Source: Bacteroidota bacterium (GTDB taxonomy: Bacteria; Bacteroidota; Bacteroidia; Chitinophagales; Saprospiraceae). Taken from it: a stretch of DNA of 12,466 nucleotides. Made by a program: the position numbers and the translations under genes. Where the stretch lies: NCBI GenBank assembly GCA_024277695.1, contig JAJRUR010000334.1, positions 1 to 12,466 of the forward strand, given 5' to 3'. Below, piece after piece: positions 1-7,143 of the stretch; within the stretch, counting starts at the first letter, position 1; each line of letters begins with the position of its first letter. The notes under the pieces were generated by a model. It had not been told where the DNA came from. It searched no databases and saw only the letters and a list, made by a program, of their open reading frames with translations.

Positions 1-307
1 ACACCAATATATATCTATAAATTTGGCACCACATTTGTCAAAAATATTTATACAAAATTCTCAAAGAATTTAACTGTGAATAGCCCCAAGGTTTTAACCC
101 GAAAATATATTATGCCATGAATAAATGGGCTGGATTTTAATGAAGACTAGACCAAATCAAAATATATATTAAATATCAAATAATCCGAAAACTAAGGAGA
201 TATTTATTAAAGATTTAATCGCAGCAAAAAATCTTCAAATCAATACAAGGACTAGAATGACATGGAGCATTTATTGTAAGAAGAATAAAAAAAGTATTTA
301 AAATAGC
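1..307. other. AT-rich non-coding leader upstream of the polysaccharide genes
   Basis: No gene is recognisable in these 307 bases. The stretch is very AT-rich with stops in all frames. A match to the Bacteroidota -7 promoter consensus TAnnTTTG (TAAATTTG, 18-25) lies too close to the window edge for a -33 element to be checked. A 14-codon open frame, 257-301, sits in the same frame as the next gene and ends nine bases before its GTG start. It has no visible homology and may be chance. The stretch probably holds the leader or promoter of the downstream operon, but I could not place a promoter with confidence. Confidence 0.5.
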
Positions 308-1597
308 GTGAGCATATACCGACAATTATTAAATAAAGAAAAAAGTATTTCAGTCACCGGACTGGGATATGTAGGACTGCCATTAGCCTTGGAATTTGCA
401 AAATATTTTAGGGTCATCGGCTTTGATATCCATCAACAACGTGTAGAGATGATGAAGCGAGGGATCGATCCAAGTCGAGAATTAGACGCAAGTGCTTTTG
501 TGGATAAAGACATCGAATTTACTACGGATCCGGATGTACTAAAGAAGGCACATTTTCATATAATTGGAGTCCCTACCGATATTGATGGACATAAAGTACC
601 TAATCTCAAACCGATCATTGGCGCAAGCCGTTCCGTAGGCAAAGCCCTCAAAGCGGGAGATTATGTAGTCTATGAGTCCACGGTCTATCCCGGATGTACC
701 GAAGAAGATTGCCTACCTGTATTGGAGGAAGAAAGCGGGCTCAAATTAGGCGATTTTAAATTGGGCTATTCACCGGAGCGCATCGTACCGGGAGATAAAG
801 TCAGGACCTTGACCAAAATATTAAAAATAGTCAGTGGTAGTGATGCCGAAGCACTCGAAGAGATTTCAAAAATTTACGAGCACATTATAGAAGCAGGTAT
901 TCATAAAGCGGCATCTATAAAAGTTGCTGAAGCTGCCAAGGTGATAGAAAATACACAGCGCGATATCAATATTTCTCTGATGAATGAGCTGGCCATTATT
1001 TTTGATAGAATGGATATAGACACCAATGCAGTCATTGAAGCAGCCGGAACCAAATGGAACTTTCATAAATACTATCCCGGATTAGTGGGAGGACACTGTA
1101 TCAGTGTAGATCCGTTTTACTTGATGCACAAAGCCAAAAAACTCGGACTAGACCCGCAAGTCATAGCCGCCGGCAGAAGAGTGAATGATTATATACCACA
1201 CTTTATCGCCAAGCGCCTCGTACAGACTTTGCTTGAAAAAGACAAAAATCCTTCCGAATGTCGTGTACTCGTCATGGGAGTTACTTTCAAAGAAGATGTT
1301 GCAGACATCCGCAATTCAAAAGTTGTGGATTTGGTCAGAGAATTAAAAGATTACTCCTTGGAAGTTGACCTGATAGACCCATGGGCTGATCCTGAAGAAG
1401 TGCTACGCGAATATGCCCTACAACTGAGCCCATCGCCTTCCGGCCGGTACGATGCTATCCTTGTGGCAGTAGGCCACAAAGCCTATCGCCGGATGACTCG
1501 AGAGGACTTTGTCCGACTGTCCAAAGGAGAACCAATGCTCTTTGACATCAAAGGAGTCTATTCGGAGGATATTTCGGATCAATATTGGAAACTGTAA
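308..1597 (+). CDS. tviB: UDP-N-acetylhexosamine 6-dehydrogenase (nucleotide sugar dehydrogenase, TviB/WbpA type)
   Basis: This cytoplasmic enzyme oxidises C6 of UDP-GlcNAc or UDP-GalNAc with two NAD+ to give the UDP-N-acetyl-hexosaminuronic acid. The protein is 429 residues, normal for the UDP-glucose/GDP-mannose dehydrogenase family. It has the N-terminal Rossmann motif GLGYVG (18-23), the YESTVYPG block, the central KVIENTQRD segment with Lys211 and Asn215, and the catalytic cysteine Cys264 in GGHCISVDPF, followed by a C-terminal UDP-binding domain. The NTQRDIN...NEL and AAGTKWNF blocks resemble TviB/WbpO-type enzymes acting on N-acetylated sugars rather than UDP-glucose dehydrogenases. 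Whether the substrate is GlcNAc or GalNAc cannot be read from the sequence. The start is GTG: an in-frame TAA lies nine bases upstream and the first in-frame ATG is after the Rossmann motif. It is first in the run, 54 bases before wbpD, with which it fits a common pathway. Confidence 0.93.
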   Translation: MSIYRQLLNKEKSISVTGLGYVGLPLALEFAKYFRVIGFDIHQQRVEMMKRGIDPSRELDASAFVDKDIEFTTDPDVLKKAHFHIIGVPTDIDGHKVPNLKPIIGASRSVGKALKAGDYVVYESTVYPGCTEEDCLPVLEEESGLKLGDFKLGYSPERIVPGDKVRTLTKILKIVSGSDAEALEEISKIYEHIIEAGIHKAASIKVAEAAKVIENTQRDINISLMNELAIIFDRMDIDTNAVIEAAGTKWNFHKYYPGLVGGHCISVDPFYLMHKAKKLGLDPQVIAAGRRVNDYIPHFIAKRLVQTLLEKDKNPSECRVLVMGVTFKEDVADIRNSKVVDLVRELKDYSLEVDLIDPWADPEEVLREYALQLSPSPSGRYDAILVAVGHKAYRRMTREDFVRLSKGEPMLFDIKGVYSEDISDQYWKL

Positions 1598-1651
1598 TCC
1601 AAGCGGTTTAAATAATTTGGTTTTTTTGACACCAATCTGTATAGAATAATT

Positions 1652-2239
1652 TTGTCAGCAGATAAATTATATTTTGCTCATCCAACGGCCGTTATCGACG
1701 AAGGATGTGTCATTGGGGAGGGAACCAAAATTTGGCATTTTAGCCATATCATGCCCAATTGTCAAATAGGAAAAAATTGTAACCTGGGACAAAATGTAGT
1801 CGTATCTCCGCAGGTCATTTTGGGCAATAATGTCAAAGTCCAAAATAATGTTTCTATATATACCGGCGTGATCTGCGAGGAGGATGTTTTTTTGGGTCCG
1901 TCTATGGTTTTTACCAATGTCATCAATCCGAGAAGTGCTGTTATCAGAAGAGACCAATATCAAAAGACCCTAGTCAAAAAAGGAGCGACTATCGGTGCCA
2001 ATGCTACTATAGTGTGCGGTCATAATATCGGGGAGTATGCTTTTGTCGGTGCGGGTGCTGTCATCACAAAAGAAATTCCGGCATATGCTCTGATCGTTGG
2101 TAATCCCGGCAAGCAAATAGGCTGGATGAGTGCTTACGGGCATAGATTGACATTTGATAAGAAGGGCTTAGCTATCTGCCCGGAGAGTGGTGAACAGTAC
2201 CTTTTGAAGAATGACAAAGTGCAGAAAATCTATACATAA
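1652..2239 (+). CDS. wbpD: UDP-2-acetamido-3-amino-2,3-dideoxy-glucuronate N-acetyltransferase
   Basis: This enzyme acetylates the 3-amino group of UDP-GlcNAc(3NH2)A using acetyl-CoA, the step after WbpE in the WbpA-WbpB-WbpE-WbpD pathway. At 195 residues it has the usual WbpD/WlbB length. Most of the protein is a left-handed beta-helix of hexapeptide repeats (IGEGTK, IGKNCN, LGQNVV, LGNNVK, IGANAT and others). Family hallmarks include HPTAVID, IWHFSHI, VQNNVSIY, GPSMVFTNV(I)NPRS, TLVKKGATIGANATIVCG and GNPGKQIGWMS. Members act as trimers. The start appears to be TTG at 1652: an in-frame stop lies at 1613-1615, there is no in-frame ATG before residue 34, and starting there would delete conserved repeats. 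An ATT or ATA start just upstream cannot be excluded. Gene order here (dehydrogenase, acetyltransferase, aminotransferase) differs from the Pseudomonas order and lacks wbpB. Confidence 0.92.
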   Translation: MSADKLYFAHPTAVIDEGCVIGEGTKIWHFSHIMPNCQIGKNCNLGQNVVVSPQVILGNNVKVQNNVSIYTGVICEEDVFLGPSMVFTNVINPRSAVIRRDQYQKTLVKKGATIGANATIVCGHNIGEYAFVGAGAVITKEIPAYALIVGNPGKQIGWMSAYGHRLTFDKKGLAICPESGEQYLLKNDKVQKIYT

Positions 2240-2320
2240 ATCCTCTTAAAGAAAAAGCCATAAACACTAGCGACCCATGCGGTAAAATAAAAAAACCAAC
2301 ATCAAATAAAATACTAACTC

Positions 2321-3469
2321 ATGTCCAATCATCTCTCAACCATCGCCAAAATTCCTATGGTAGATCTAGTCAGTCAGTATCAACGACTGCGCTCCGAAAT
2401 AGATCCTGCCATCCAAGAAGTACTGGATACTGCTCATTATATAAAAGGTCCGATAGTATCTGCTTTTGAGCAAGAGCTCGCCAGCTATATGAACTGTAAG
2501 CATGTAATCGCTTGCGCCAATGGTACCGATGCACTCCAAATTGCCTTGATGGCGCTAGGACTAAAACCAGGAGATGAGGTCATCGTACCGGCATTTACCT
2601 ATGTAGCAACGGCAGAGGTGATCGCTCTATTGGGATTGACTCCGGTGATGGTAGATGTGGATCCTAATGATTTTTGTGTACGAGCAGAGCATATCGAATC
2701 AGCGATTACAGACAAGACCAAAGCCATTGTGCCGGTGCATTTGTTTGGGCAAGGCTCCGAGATGGAGGCTATATTGGCTCTAGCCAAAGAAAAAGGCATT
2801 TATATAGTCGAAGACAATGCCCAAGCTATCGGAGCGGAATTTTATCTTTCGGACGGGTCCGTCAAAAAGCTGGGAACTATTGGAGATATCGGGACGACTT
2901 CTTTTTTTCCATCTAAGAATCTGGGTTGTTTTGGAGATGGAGGTGCCTTGTTTACCAACGATGATGATCTGGCAGAGAAGATACGCATGATCGCCAATCA
3001 TGGACAATCCAAAACCTACTACCACGATGTGGTCGGGTGCAATTCGCGCCTAGACGCTGTCCAAGCGGCTGTCCTTCGTGTCAAGCTCAGACATTTAGAT
3101 GATTTTGCGGCTCGACGACAAGCTGTAGCAGACTACTATGACCAAGCTTTTGAGTCCGTAGAATGGCTTGATATCCCTTATCGCAATGCAGATTCCAGCC
3201 ATGTCTTTCATCAGTATACATTAAAAATAAAAAATGGAAAGCGCGATACTTTACGCATCCAACTGAAGGAAGAAGCTATCGCTCATAATGTCTATTATCC
3301 GGTACCGCTCTACAAGCAAAAGGCATTTGCAGGCTATTGGGACGCAGAAAAAAAATTACGGACTACAGAGGCGCTTTGTGACATGGTGCTCTCCTTGCCT
3401 ATACATACGGAAATGCGTGCGGAAGTGATGGAGCGGGTGGTGGAAGGAGTAAAGAAATTTAGGATATGA
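2321..3469 (+). CDS. wbpE: UDP-2-acetamido-2-deoxy-3-oxo-glucuronate aminotransferase (DegT/DnrJ/EryC1 family)
   Basis: This PLP-dependent aminotransferase converts the 3-keto group of UDP-2-acetamido-3-oxo-glucuronate to a 3-amino group with glutamate as donor. The 382-residue protein opens with IPMVDLVSQYQ, then ANGTDALQIAL (phosphate-binding), GDEVIVPAFTYVATAE, the VEDNAQAIGA segment whose Asp contacts the pyridine nitrogen, and TTSFFPSKNLGCFGDGGA with Lys199 as the predicted Schiff-base lysine. The adjacent WbpD homologue supports WbpE over other DegT-family members. The ATG at 2321 gives about 12 residues before the conserved IPMVDL block, and a second in-frame ATG at 2357 is an alternative start. 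The 81-base gap before it is A-rich without a clear ribosome binding site. Its stop overlaps the next start as ATGA, implying translational coupling. This gene looks less AT-rich than those downstream. Confidence 0.9.
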   Translation: MSNHLSTIAKIPMVDLVSQYQRLRSEIDPAIQEVLDTAHYIKGPIVSAFEQELASYMNCKHVIACANGTDALQIALMALGLKPGDEVIVPAFTYVATAEVIALLGLTPVMVDVDPNDFCVRAEHIESAITDKTKAIVPVHLFGQGSEMEAILALAKEKGIYIVEDNAQAIGAEFYLSDGSVKKLGTIGDIGTTSFFPSKNLGCFGDGGALFTNDDDLAEKIRMIANHGQSKTYYHDVVGCNSRLDAVQAAVLRVKLRHLDDFAARRQAVADYYDQAFESVEWLDIPYRNADSSHVFHQYTLKIKNGKRDTLRIQLKEEAIAHNVYYPVPLYKQKAFAGYWDAEKKLRTTEALCDMVLSLPIHTEMRAEVMERVVEGVKKFRI

Positions 3470-4602
3470 AAAAATGGATACCACTTAACAAGCCGTATCA
3501 ATCCGGAAATGAATTGAAATATATTCAAGAAGCGATTGCGTCGGGTACTATATCCGGAAATGGTATTTTTACTAAGAAGTGCCAGCGATATTTTGAAAAA
3601 AGATATGGATTCAAAAAATGCCTTTTGACTACTTCGTGTACAGATGCTTTGGAGATGGCTGCCATTTTATTGGATATTCGACAGGGCGACGAGGTAATTG
3701 TTCCGTCTTACACCTTTGTGTCATCTGCCAATGCTTTTGTACTCAGAGGTGCTCGGATAGTATTTGCTGATAGCAGGTCTGATCATCCTAATCTAGATGT
3801 GGAGCACATCAAAAAATTAATAACCTCGAAGACAAAAGCCATAGTCGTGGTACATTATGCAGGGGTGGCTTGCGCAATGGATGAAATAATGGCTCTTGCC
3901 GAAGAACACGGAATCTATGTCGTCGAAGATGCAGCTCAGGCGATAGATAGTTATTATAAAGGGAAGCCATTAGGGGGTATTGGCCATTTAGCGGCTTTTT
4001 CATTTCATGAAACCAAAAATATTATATCCGGAGAAGGAGGAATGTTAGTGATTAATGATGAGCAGTTTAAGGAGCGATCAGAAATCATCTGGGAAAAGGG
4101 GACCAACCGATCCGCATTCTATAGGGGTGAAGTGGACAAATATGGATGGGTAGATATTGGCTCTTCTTTTTTGCCATCTGATATGATTGCAGCTTATTTG
4201 TATGCACAATTGGAGCAGTTGGATGATATTCAAAAACGGCGGTTAGCTATTTGGAATATGTATAATGACAGACTTAAAGATCTATTTTCTGACCAAAAAT
4301 TTAGACTACCCAAAATACATAAAGAGGCTACGAATAATGCGCATATGTATTATTTATTATGTGATAGTATTGGGCAACGGGAGAGGCTGATTAAATACTT
4401 AAAAGATAAAAACATTCATGCGGTGTTTCATTATTTATCCCTTCATGAAAGTTCTTATTATACCAAAAATTATTCCGATGATGAACTTGTAAATTCTGCC
4501 TATTTCACAAATTGTTTATTGCGCTTACCTTTGTACTACGAAATAACGGAGCAAGAAGTAAATGAGGTTTGCGATGCCATTGCGGGATTTTCGTTTTCTT
4601 AG
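3466..4602 (+). CDS. wecE: dTDP-4-amino-4,6-dideoxygalactose transaminase (WecE/RffA type)
   Basis: This PLP enzyme transaminates dTDP-4-keto-6-deoxyglucose at C4 to dTDP-4-amino-4,6-dideoxygalactose (dTDP-Fuc4N). The 378-residue protein follows E. coli WecE nearly end to end: IPLNKPYQSGNEL at the start, TSCTDALEMAAILLDI, GDEVIVPSYTFVSSANAFVLRGA, VVHYAGVAC, VVEDAAQAIDS, FSFHETKN with predicted PLP lysine Lys184, EKGTNRSAFYRGEVDKYGW, and VFHYLSLH near the C-terminus. These blocks are more specific than general DegT similarity, so the subfamily call is firm while the substrate remains inferred. The start ATG overlaps the wbpE stop by four bases. The partner enzymes RmlA and RmlB that make the keto-sugar are not in the window. 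The product would feed a second amino sugar into the same glycan. Confidence 0.9.
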   Translation: MKKWIPLNKPYQSGNELKYIQEAIASGTISGNGIFTKKCQRYFEKRYGFKKCLLTTSCTDALEMAAILLDIRQGDEVIVPSYTFVSSANAFVLRGARIVFADSRSDHPNLDVEHIKKLITSKTKAIVVVHYAGVACAMDEIMALAEEHGIYVVEDAAQAIDSYYKGKPLGGIGHLAAFSFHETKNIISGEGGMLVINDEQFKERSEIIWEKGTNRSAFYRGEVDKYGWVDIGSSFLPSDMIAAYLYAQLEQLDDIQKRRLAIWNMYNDRLKDLFSDQKFRLPKIHKEATNNAHMYYLLCDSIGQRERLIKYLKDKNIHAVFHYLSLHESSYYTKNYSDDELVNSAYFTNCLLRLPLYYEITEQEVNEVCDAIAGFSFS

Positions 4603-4642
4603 ATTATTGTTTATAGCACTCTAATATGTATAAAGTATATTG

Positions 4643-5341
4643 ATGAAATTCGTGCAAAAAATAAAAAGAATTCTTGGAATATCCGGAGCAAAGATATTCG
4701 AAACTAATATAGAATATTGGGAAGAAAGGAGTAAGAAATATGGTGCAAAAGCAGTGCTAAATTTGGGATTACTGGACAAAGAAAATGAAATATTTGAGAT
4801 ACAAAAGCAAGCAATAATTCCTCACTTGAAAGCTGCTTTGGATGGTACAGAGCAAACTTTATTGGATTTTGGCTGTGGTCCCGGTCGTTTTTCGAGCTAT
4901 TTGGCCAAAGTAACGAATTGTAAGGTGATAGCAGTTGATCCTATACAGTCCTTACTTGATGCAGCACCGAATCAGGATAATATAAGCTATAGGCTGATAA
5001 AAGACGGGGCGATTCCGGTAGCCAATGCATCTATTGATGTTTTGTGGGTATGTCTAGTGCTGGGAGGAATAAAAGACAAAGAGATTCCGTCTGTTGTAAA
5101 GGAGTTTAAGAGAGTGCTTAGGCCAGGCAGCTTGGTTTGTTTTGTCGAAAAGACAGCTCCTGTACAGTATGCCGAGTATTGGCGTTCTAGAAGTGAGGAG
5201 GATTATATAGAAATGTTTCCGTTTTTGGAAGTTGAAAAAAAAGGAGAGTATATGGAATTGGATAGTACTATATCTATTTTTATAGGAAGAGAATATTTCT
5301 CAGATTTTTCAAAAACTTTAAAAATATCCCATCGTGTTTAG
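4643..5341 (+). CDS. Class I SAM-dependent methyltransferase
   Basis: This is a soluble methyltransferase of about 232 residues with a Rossmann-like SAM-binding fold. Motif I is TLLDFGCGPGR (72-82), followed by an acidic loop in VIAVDPIQS that should bind the ribose. Motif IV is degenerate (VLWVCLVLGGI), and then come EFKRVLRPGSLVCFVEK, the usual post-catalytic strand. The N-terminal 40 residues are basic and carry EYWEERSKKYG, seen in many glycan-cluster methyltransferases. The acceptor cannot be told from sequence; the position between sugar synthesis and sulfotransferase genes suggests O- or N-methylation of a sugar residue of the glycan. I chose the ATG at 4643 over a TTG one codon earlier. 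A 40-base gap separates it from wecE and six bases separate it from the next gene, so it is probably co-transcribed. Confidence 0.8.
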   Translation: MKFVQKIKRILGISGAKIFETNIEYWEERSKKYGAKAVLNLGLLDKENEIFEIQKQAIIPHLKAALDGTEQTLLDFGCGPGRFSSYLAKVTNCKVIAVDPIQSLLDAAPNQDNISYRLIKDGAIPVANASIDVLWVCLVLGGIKDKEIPSVVKEFKRVLRPGSLVCFVEKTAPVQYAEYWRSRSEEDYIEMFPFLEVEKKGEYMELDSTISIFIGREYFSDFSKTLKISHRV

Positions 5342-5347
5342 TTTGTG

Positions 5348-6061
5348 ATGATTAGGAAGTATAAAAAATTTAAACTTTCCAGACCATTTAATTGGTTAAT
5401 ATTTGAAATAATTCTTCCGGATCTTTCTGAGGCAATCAAGCTGTATGCTAAGGGAAAATTATTGGATATCGGTTGTGGTGAGAAGCCCTTTAAAAGCTTG
5501 ACAGAAGGTTATATAGAAGAGCATGTGGGAGTTGATCATAACGAAACTTTTCATGATAAAGGCAATATTGATATTTTCGGATCGGCATATGCGCTACCTG
5601 TAGAAGACAAGTCTTTTGATACAGTGCTGTGTACAGATGTTCTTGAGCATCTGGAAGAACCGGATAAGGCTATTAACGAGGCTTATCGAGTACTTAAGCC
5701 GAATGCGTACGCCATTTATACTGTCCCATTTTTTTGGCATATTCATGAAGCTCCAAGGGATTTTTACAGATTTACAGAGTTTGGGCTTAGGTATTTGTTT
5801 GAAAAAAACAACTTTACTGTGGTATCTATCCAGCCACTATCCGGTTTTATCGTGATGGCAAGTCAGGAGTTTTGCTATTATTTGTGGAGTGGCAGAAGGG
5901 TTTTGGGTGGAAAGTGGAGTCCTTTTTATTGGGCAATATTGGCTCTAATACAGTGCATACAGTACGTTGCTCTATTTATGAACAGGTATGACAAAAGTTA
6001 CCAATTTTCTATAGAATATTTGATTGTGGCTAAAAAGAACGCATCAGATCGCAATGCGTAA
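5348..6061 (+). CDS. Methyltransferase type 11 family protein
   Basis: This is a second SAM-dependent methyltransferase, 237 residues, of the Methyltransf_11 group. Motif I is LLDIGCGEKPF (38-48), GVDHNE supplies the acidic ribose-binding position, FDTVLCTDVLEHLEEP (90-105) is the motif IV block typical of this family, and EAYRVLKPNAYAIYTVPF follows. The HEAPRDFYRFTEFGL segment is typical of small methyltransferases found in cell-wall and polysaccharide clusters. The C-terminus has hydrophobic stretches (FYWAILALIQCIQYVALFM) that could contact the membrane. The ATG at 5348 is preferred to a GTG one codon earlier. There is no Shine-Dalgarno sequence, and the six-base gap after the previous gene suggests coupling. 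The end overlaps the sulfotransferase start by eight bases. The acceptor is unknown. Confidence 0.82.
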   Translation: MIRKYKKFKLSRPFNWLIFEIILPDLSEAIKLYAKGKLLDIGCGEKPFKSLTEGYIEEHVGVDHNETFHDKGNIDIFGSAYALPVEDKSFDTVLCTDVLEHLEEPDKAINEAYRVLKPNAYAIYTVPFFWHIHEAPRDFYRFTEFGLRYLFEKNNFTVVSIQPLSGFIVMASQEFCYYLWSGRRVLGGKWSPFYWAILALIQCIQYVALFMNRYDKSYQFSIEYLIVAKKNASDRNA

Positions 6062-7076
6062 TCAAAAAAATATTTTTATCTTAGGTTGTGAACGATCGGG
6101 GAGTACTTGGCTCTCCAATATCTTTGATGCCCATAGCAAGGTAGAATATTTTATGGAACCTTTTGCGGATTATATTGATATCTTCCCGGGTTTTCCTGAT
6201 CGGAATTTTTATTATCCTCCTATACCAAATGAAGAGGTGGAGCAGTTCGTTCTAGAAAAAATGACATTACTTCCTAAGTACAAATACTATTTATTTTATG
6301 CACCTTCAAAAAAATTATATCTTCAAAAGATAGATTTTTTTTTGTACGGAGCAGCAAGAAAGTTATCCACTACTTTGAAGCAACCCTTAAATATCAATTT
6401 GCTGAGATTTAGTGTGTTGAATCTTAACAGAATACAAGGAGCGATAGAACCAATAAAAAAATCAAATTTAACGCATAAACTGTATAAAGAATTACGTTTA
6501 AATTTTAAGATTAACTTACTTGCTCGTTGTTATTCTGATGCAACTTATATAGTGACGATCAGAAATCCCTATGCACAAATACAATCTATTATAGAATTAT
6601 TTGGAAGAGGAAGCTTGGGTGAATTGAAGAAATATCTTCGCACTTTCGGCTTACAAAACTATAACAATCCAAGATTTGAACGATTTAGACCGATTTTGGC
6701 ACAATATCATCAATTTGAACTTTCTGTTAAATTGCTATTATGGTGGATCATAAATTATGAGACGCTTATAGAGGATTTGAGAGCAAATTCGCTGGATCAT
6801 ATGATCGTCTATCATGAAGAGCTTTCGGATGACCCCGCCAAACGTGTATCTTACCTAATGGACAGATGTTCTCTGAAGTTGAGCGATGAGGTCAGTCGAT
6901 ATATTCTTGAGTCGAGTCAGAAATCGGGCAGTAAAAATCCCGTGGACACGCATAGAATGTCCTCCTCGTATTACAAAGAAAGAATAGCGGCACTGGATCC
7001 CAAATTTATAGATCAACTTAAAAGCTACTTTGAAAAGTATTCTACTCTAACCGAATTAAGAGAAAGATACTTGTAG
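6054..7076 (+). CDS. PAPS-dependent sulfotransferase family protein
   Basis: This is a predicted cytosolic sulfotransferase that would move sulfate from 3'-phosphoadenosine-5'-phosphosulfate to a carbohydrate acceptor. The 340-residue protein has the 5'-phosphosulfate-binding loop near the N-terminus, GCERSGSTWL (11-20), and the 3'-phosphate-binding pair Arg170 and Ser178 in TIRNPYAQIQS. The eight-residue spacing between that Arg and Ser is the one usual for the superfamily. The rest is poorly conserved, as is common. The start was set at the ATG at 6054, which overlaps the upstream stop by eight bases (ATGCGTAA) and places the loop ten residues in; a TTG 30 bases earlier would add only unconserved residues. 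Being among methyltransferase and flippase genes suggests glycan sulfation. A few family members do not use sulfate donors, so activity is inferred. Confidence 0.8.
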   Translation: MRNQKNIFILGCERSGSTWLSNIFDAHSKVEYFMEPFADYIDIFPGFPDRNFYYPPIPNEEVEQFVLEKMTLLPKYKYYLFYAPSKKLYLQKIDFFLYGAARKLSTTLKQPLNINLLRFSVLNLNRIQGAIEPIKKSNLTHKLYKELRLNFKINLLARCYSDATYIVTIRNPYAQIQSIIELFGRGSLGELKKYLRTFGLQNYNNPRFERFRPILAQYHQFELSVKLLLWWIINYETLIEDLRANSLDHMIVYHEELSDDPAKRVSYLMDRCSLKLSDEVSRYILESSQKSGSKNPVDTHRMSSSYYKERIAALDPKFIDQLKSYFEKYSTLTELRERYL

Positions 7077-7125
7077 ATCAATATATTCTAAGTTAAGATA
7101 GCATATTCTTTAAAACTAAGACAAT

Positions 7126-7141
7126 AAAAGTAATTACTTTT
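7126..7141. promoter_or_regulatory. 16-base perfect palindrome directly before a start codon
   Basis: AAAAGTAATTACTTTT reads identically on both strands and ends two bases before the ATG at 7144. It sits in one of the longer gaps inside the operon (67 bases). It could be an operator, or an RNA hairpin covering the ribosome entry site, or a chance AT-rich palindrome. It is not a classical terminator, because no T-tract follows the closing arm beyond the palindrome itself. Confidence 0.4.
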
Positions 7142-7143
7142 CT

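Noticed and set aside
18..25. TAAATTTG, a match to the Bacteroidota -7 promoter box
   Set aside because: The -33 partner would fall before the window start, the site is almost 290 bases from the first gene, and such matches are frequent in AT-rich DNA.
1599..1627. Possible intrinsic terminator after the dehydrogenase gene
   Set aside because: A T-rich run at 1621-1627 follows only a four-pair CCAA/TTGG stem with a long AT loop. It is too weak, and the next gene is functionally linked.
2674..2916. 80-codon plus-strand frame inside wbpE
   Set aside because: It is out of frame within a complete conserved gene, with no recognisable product; it is a shadow of wbpE.
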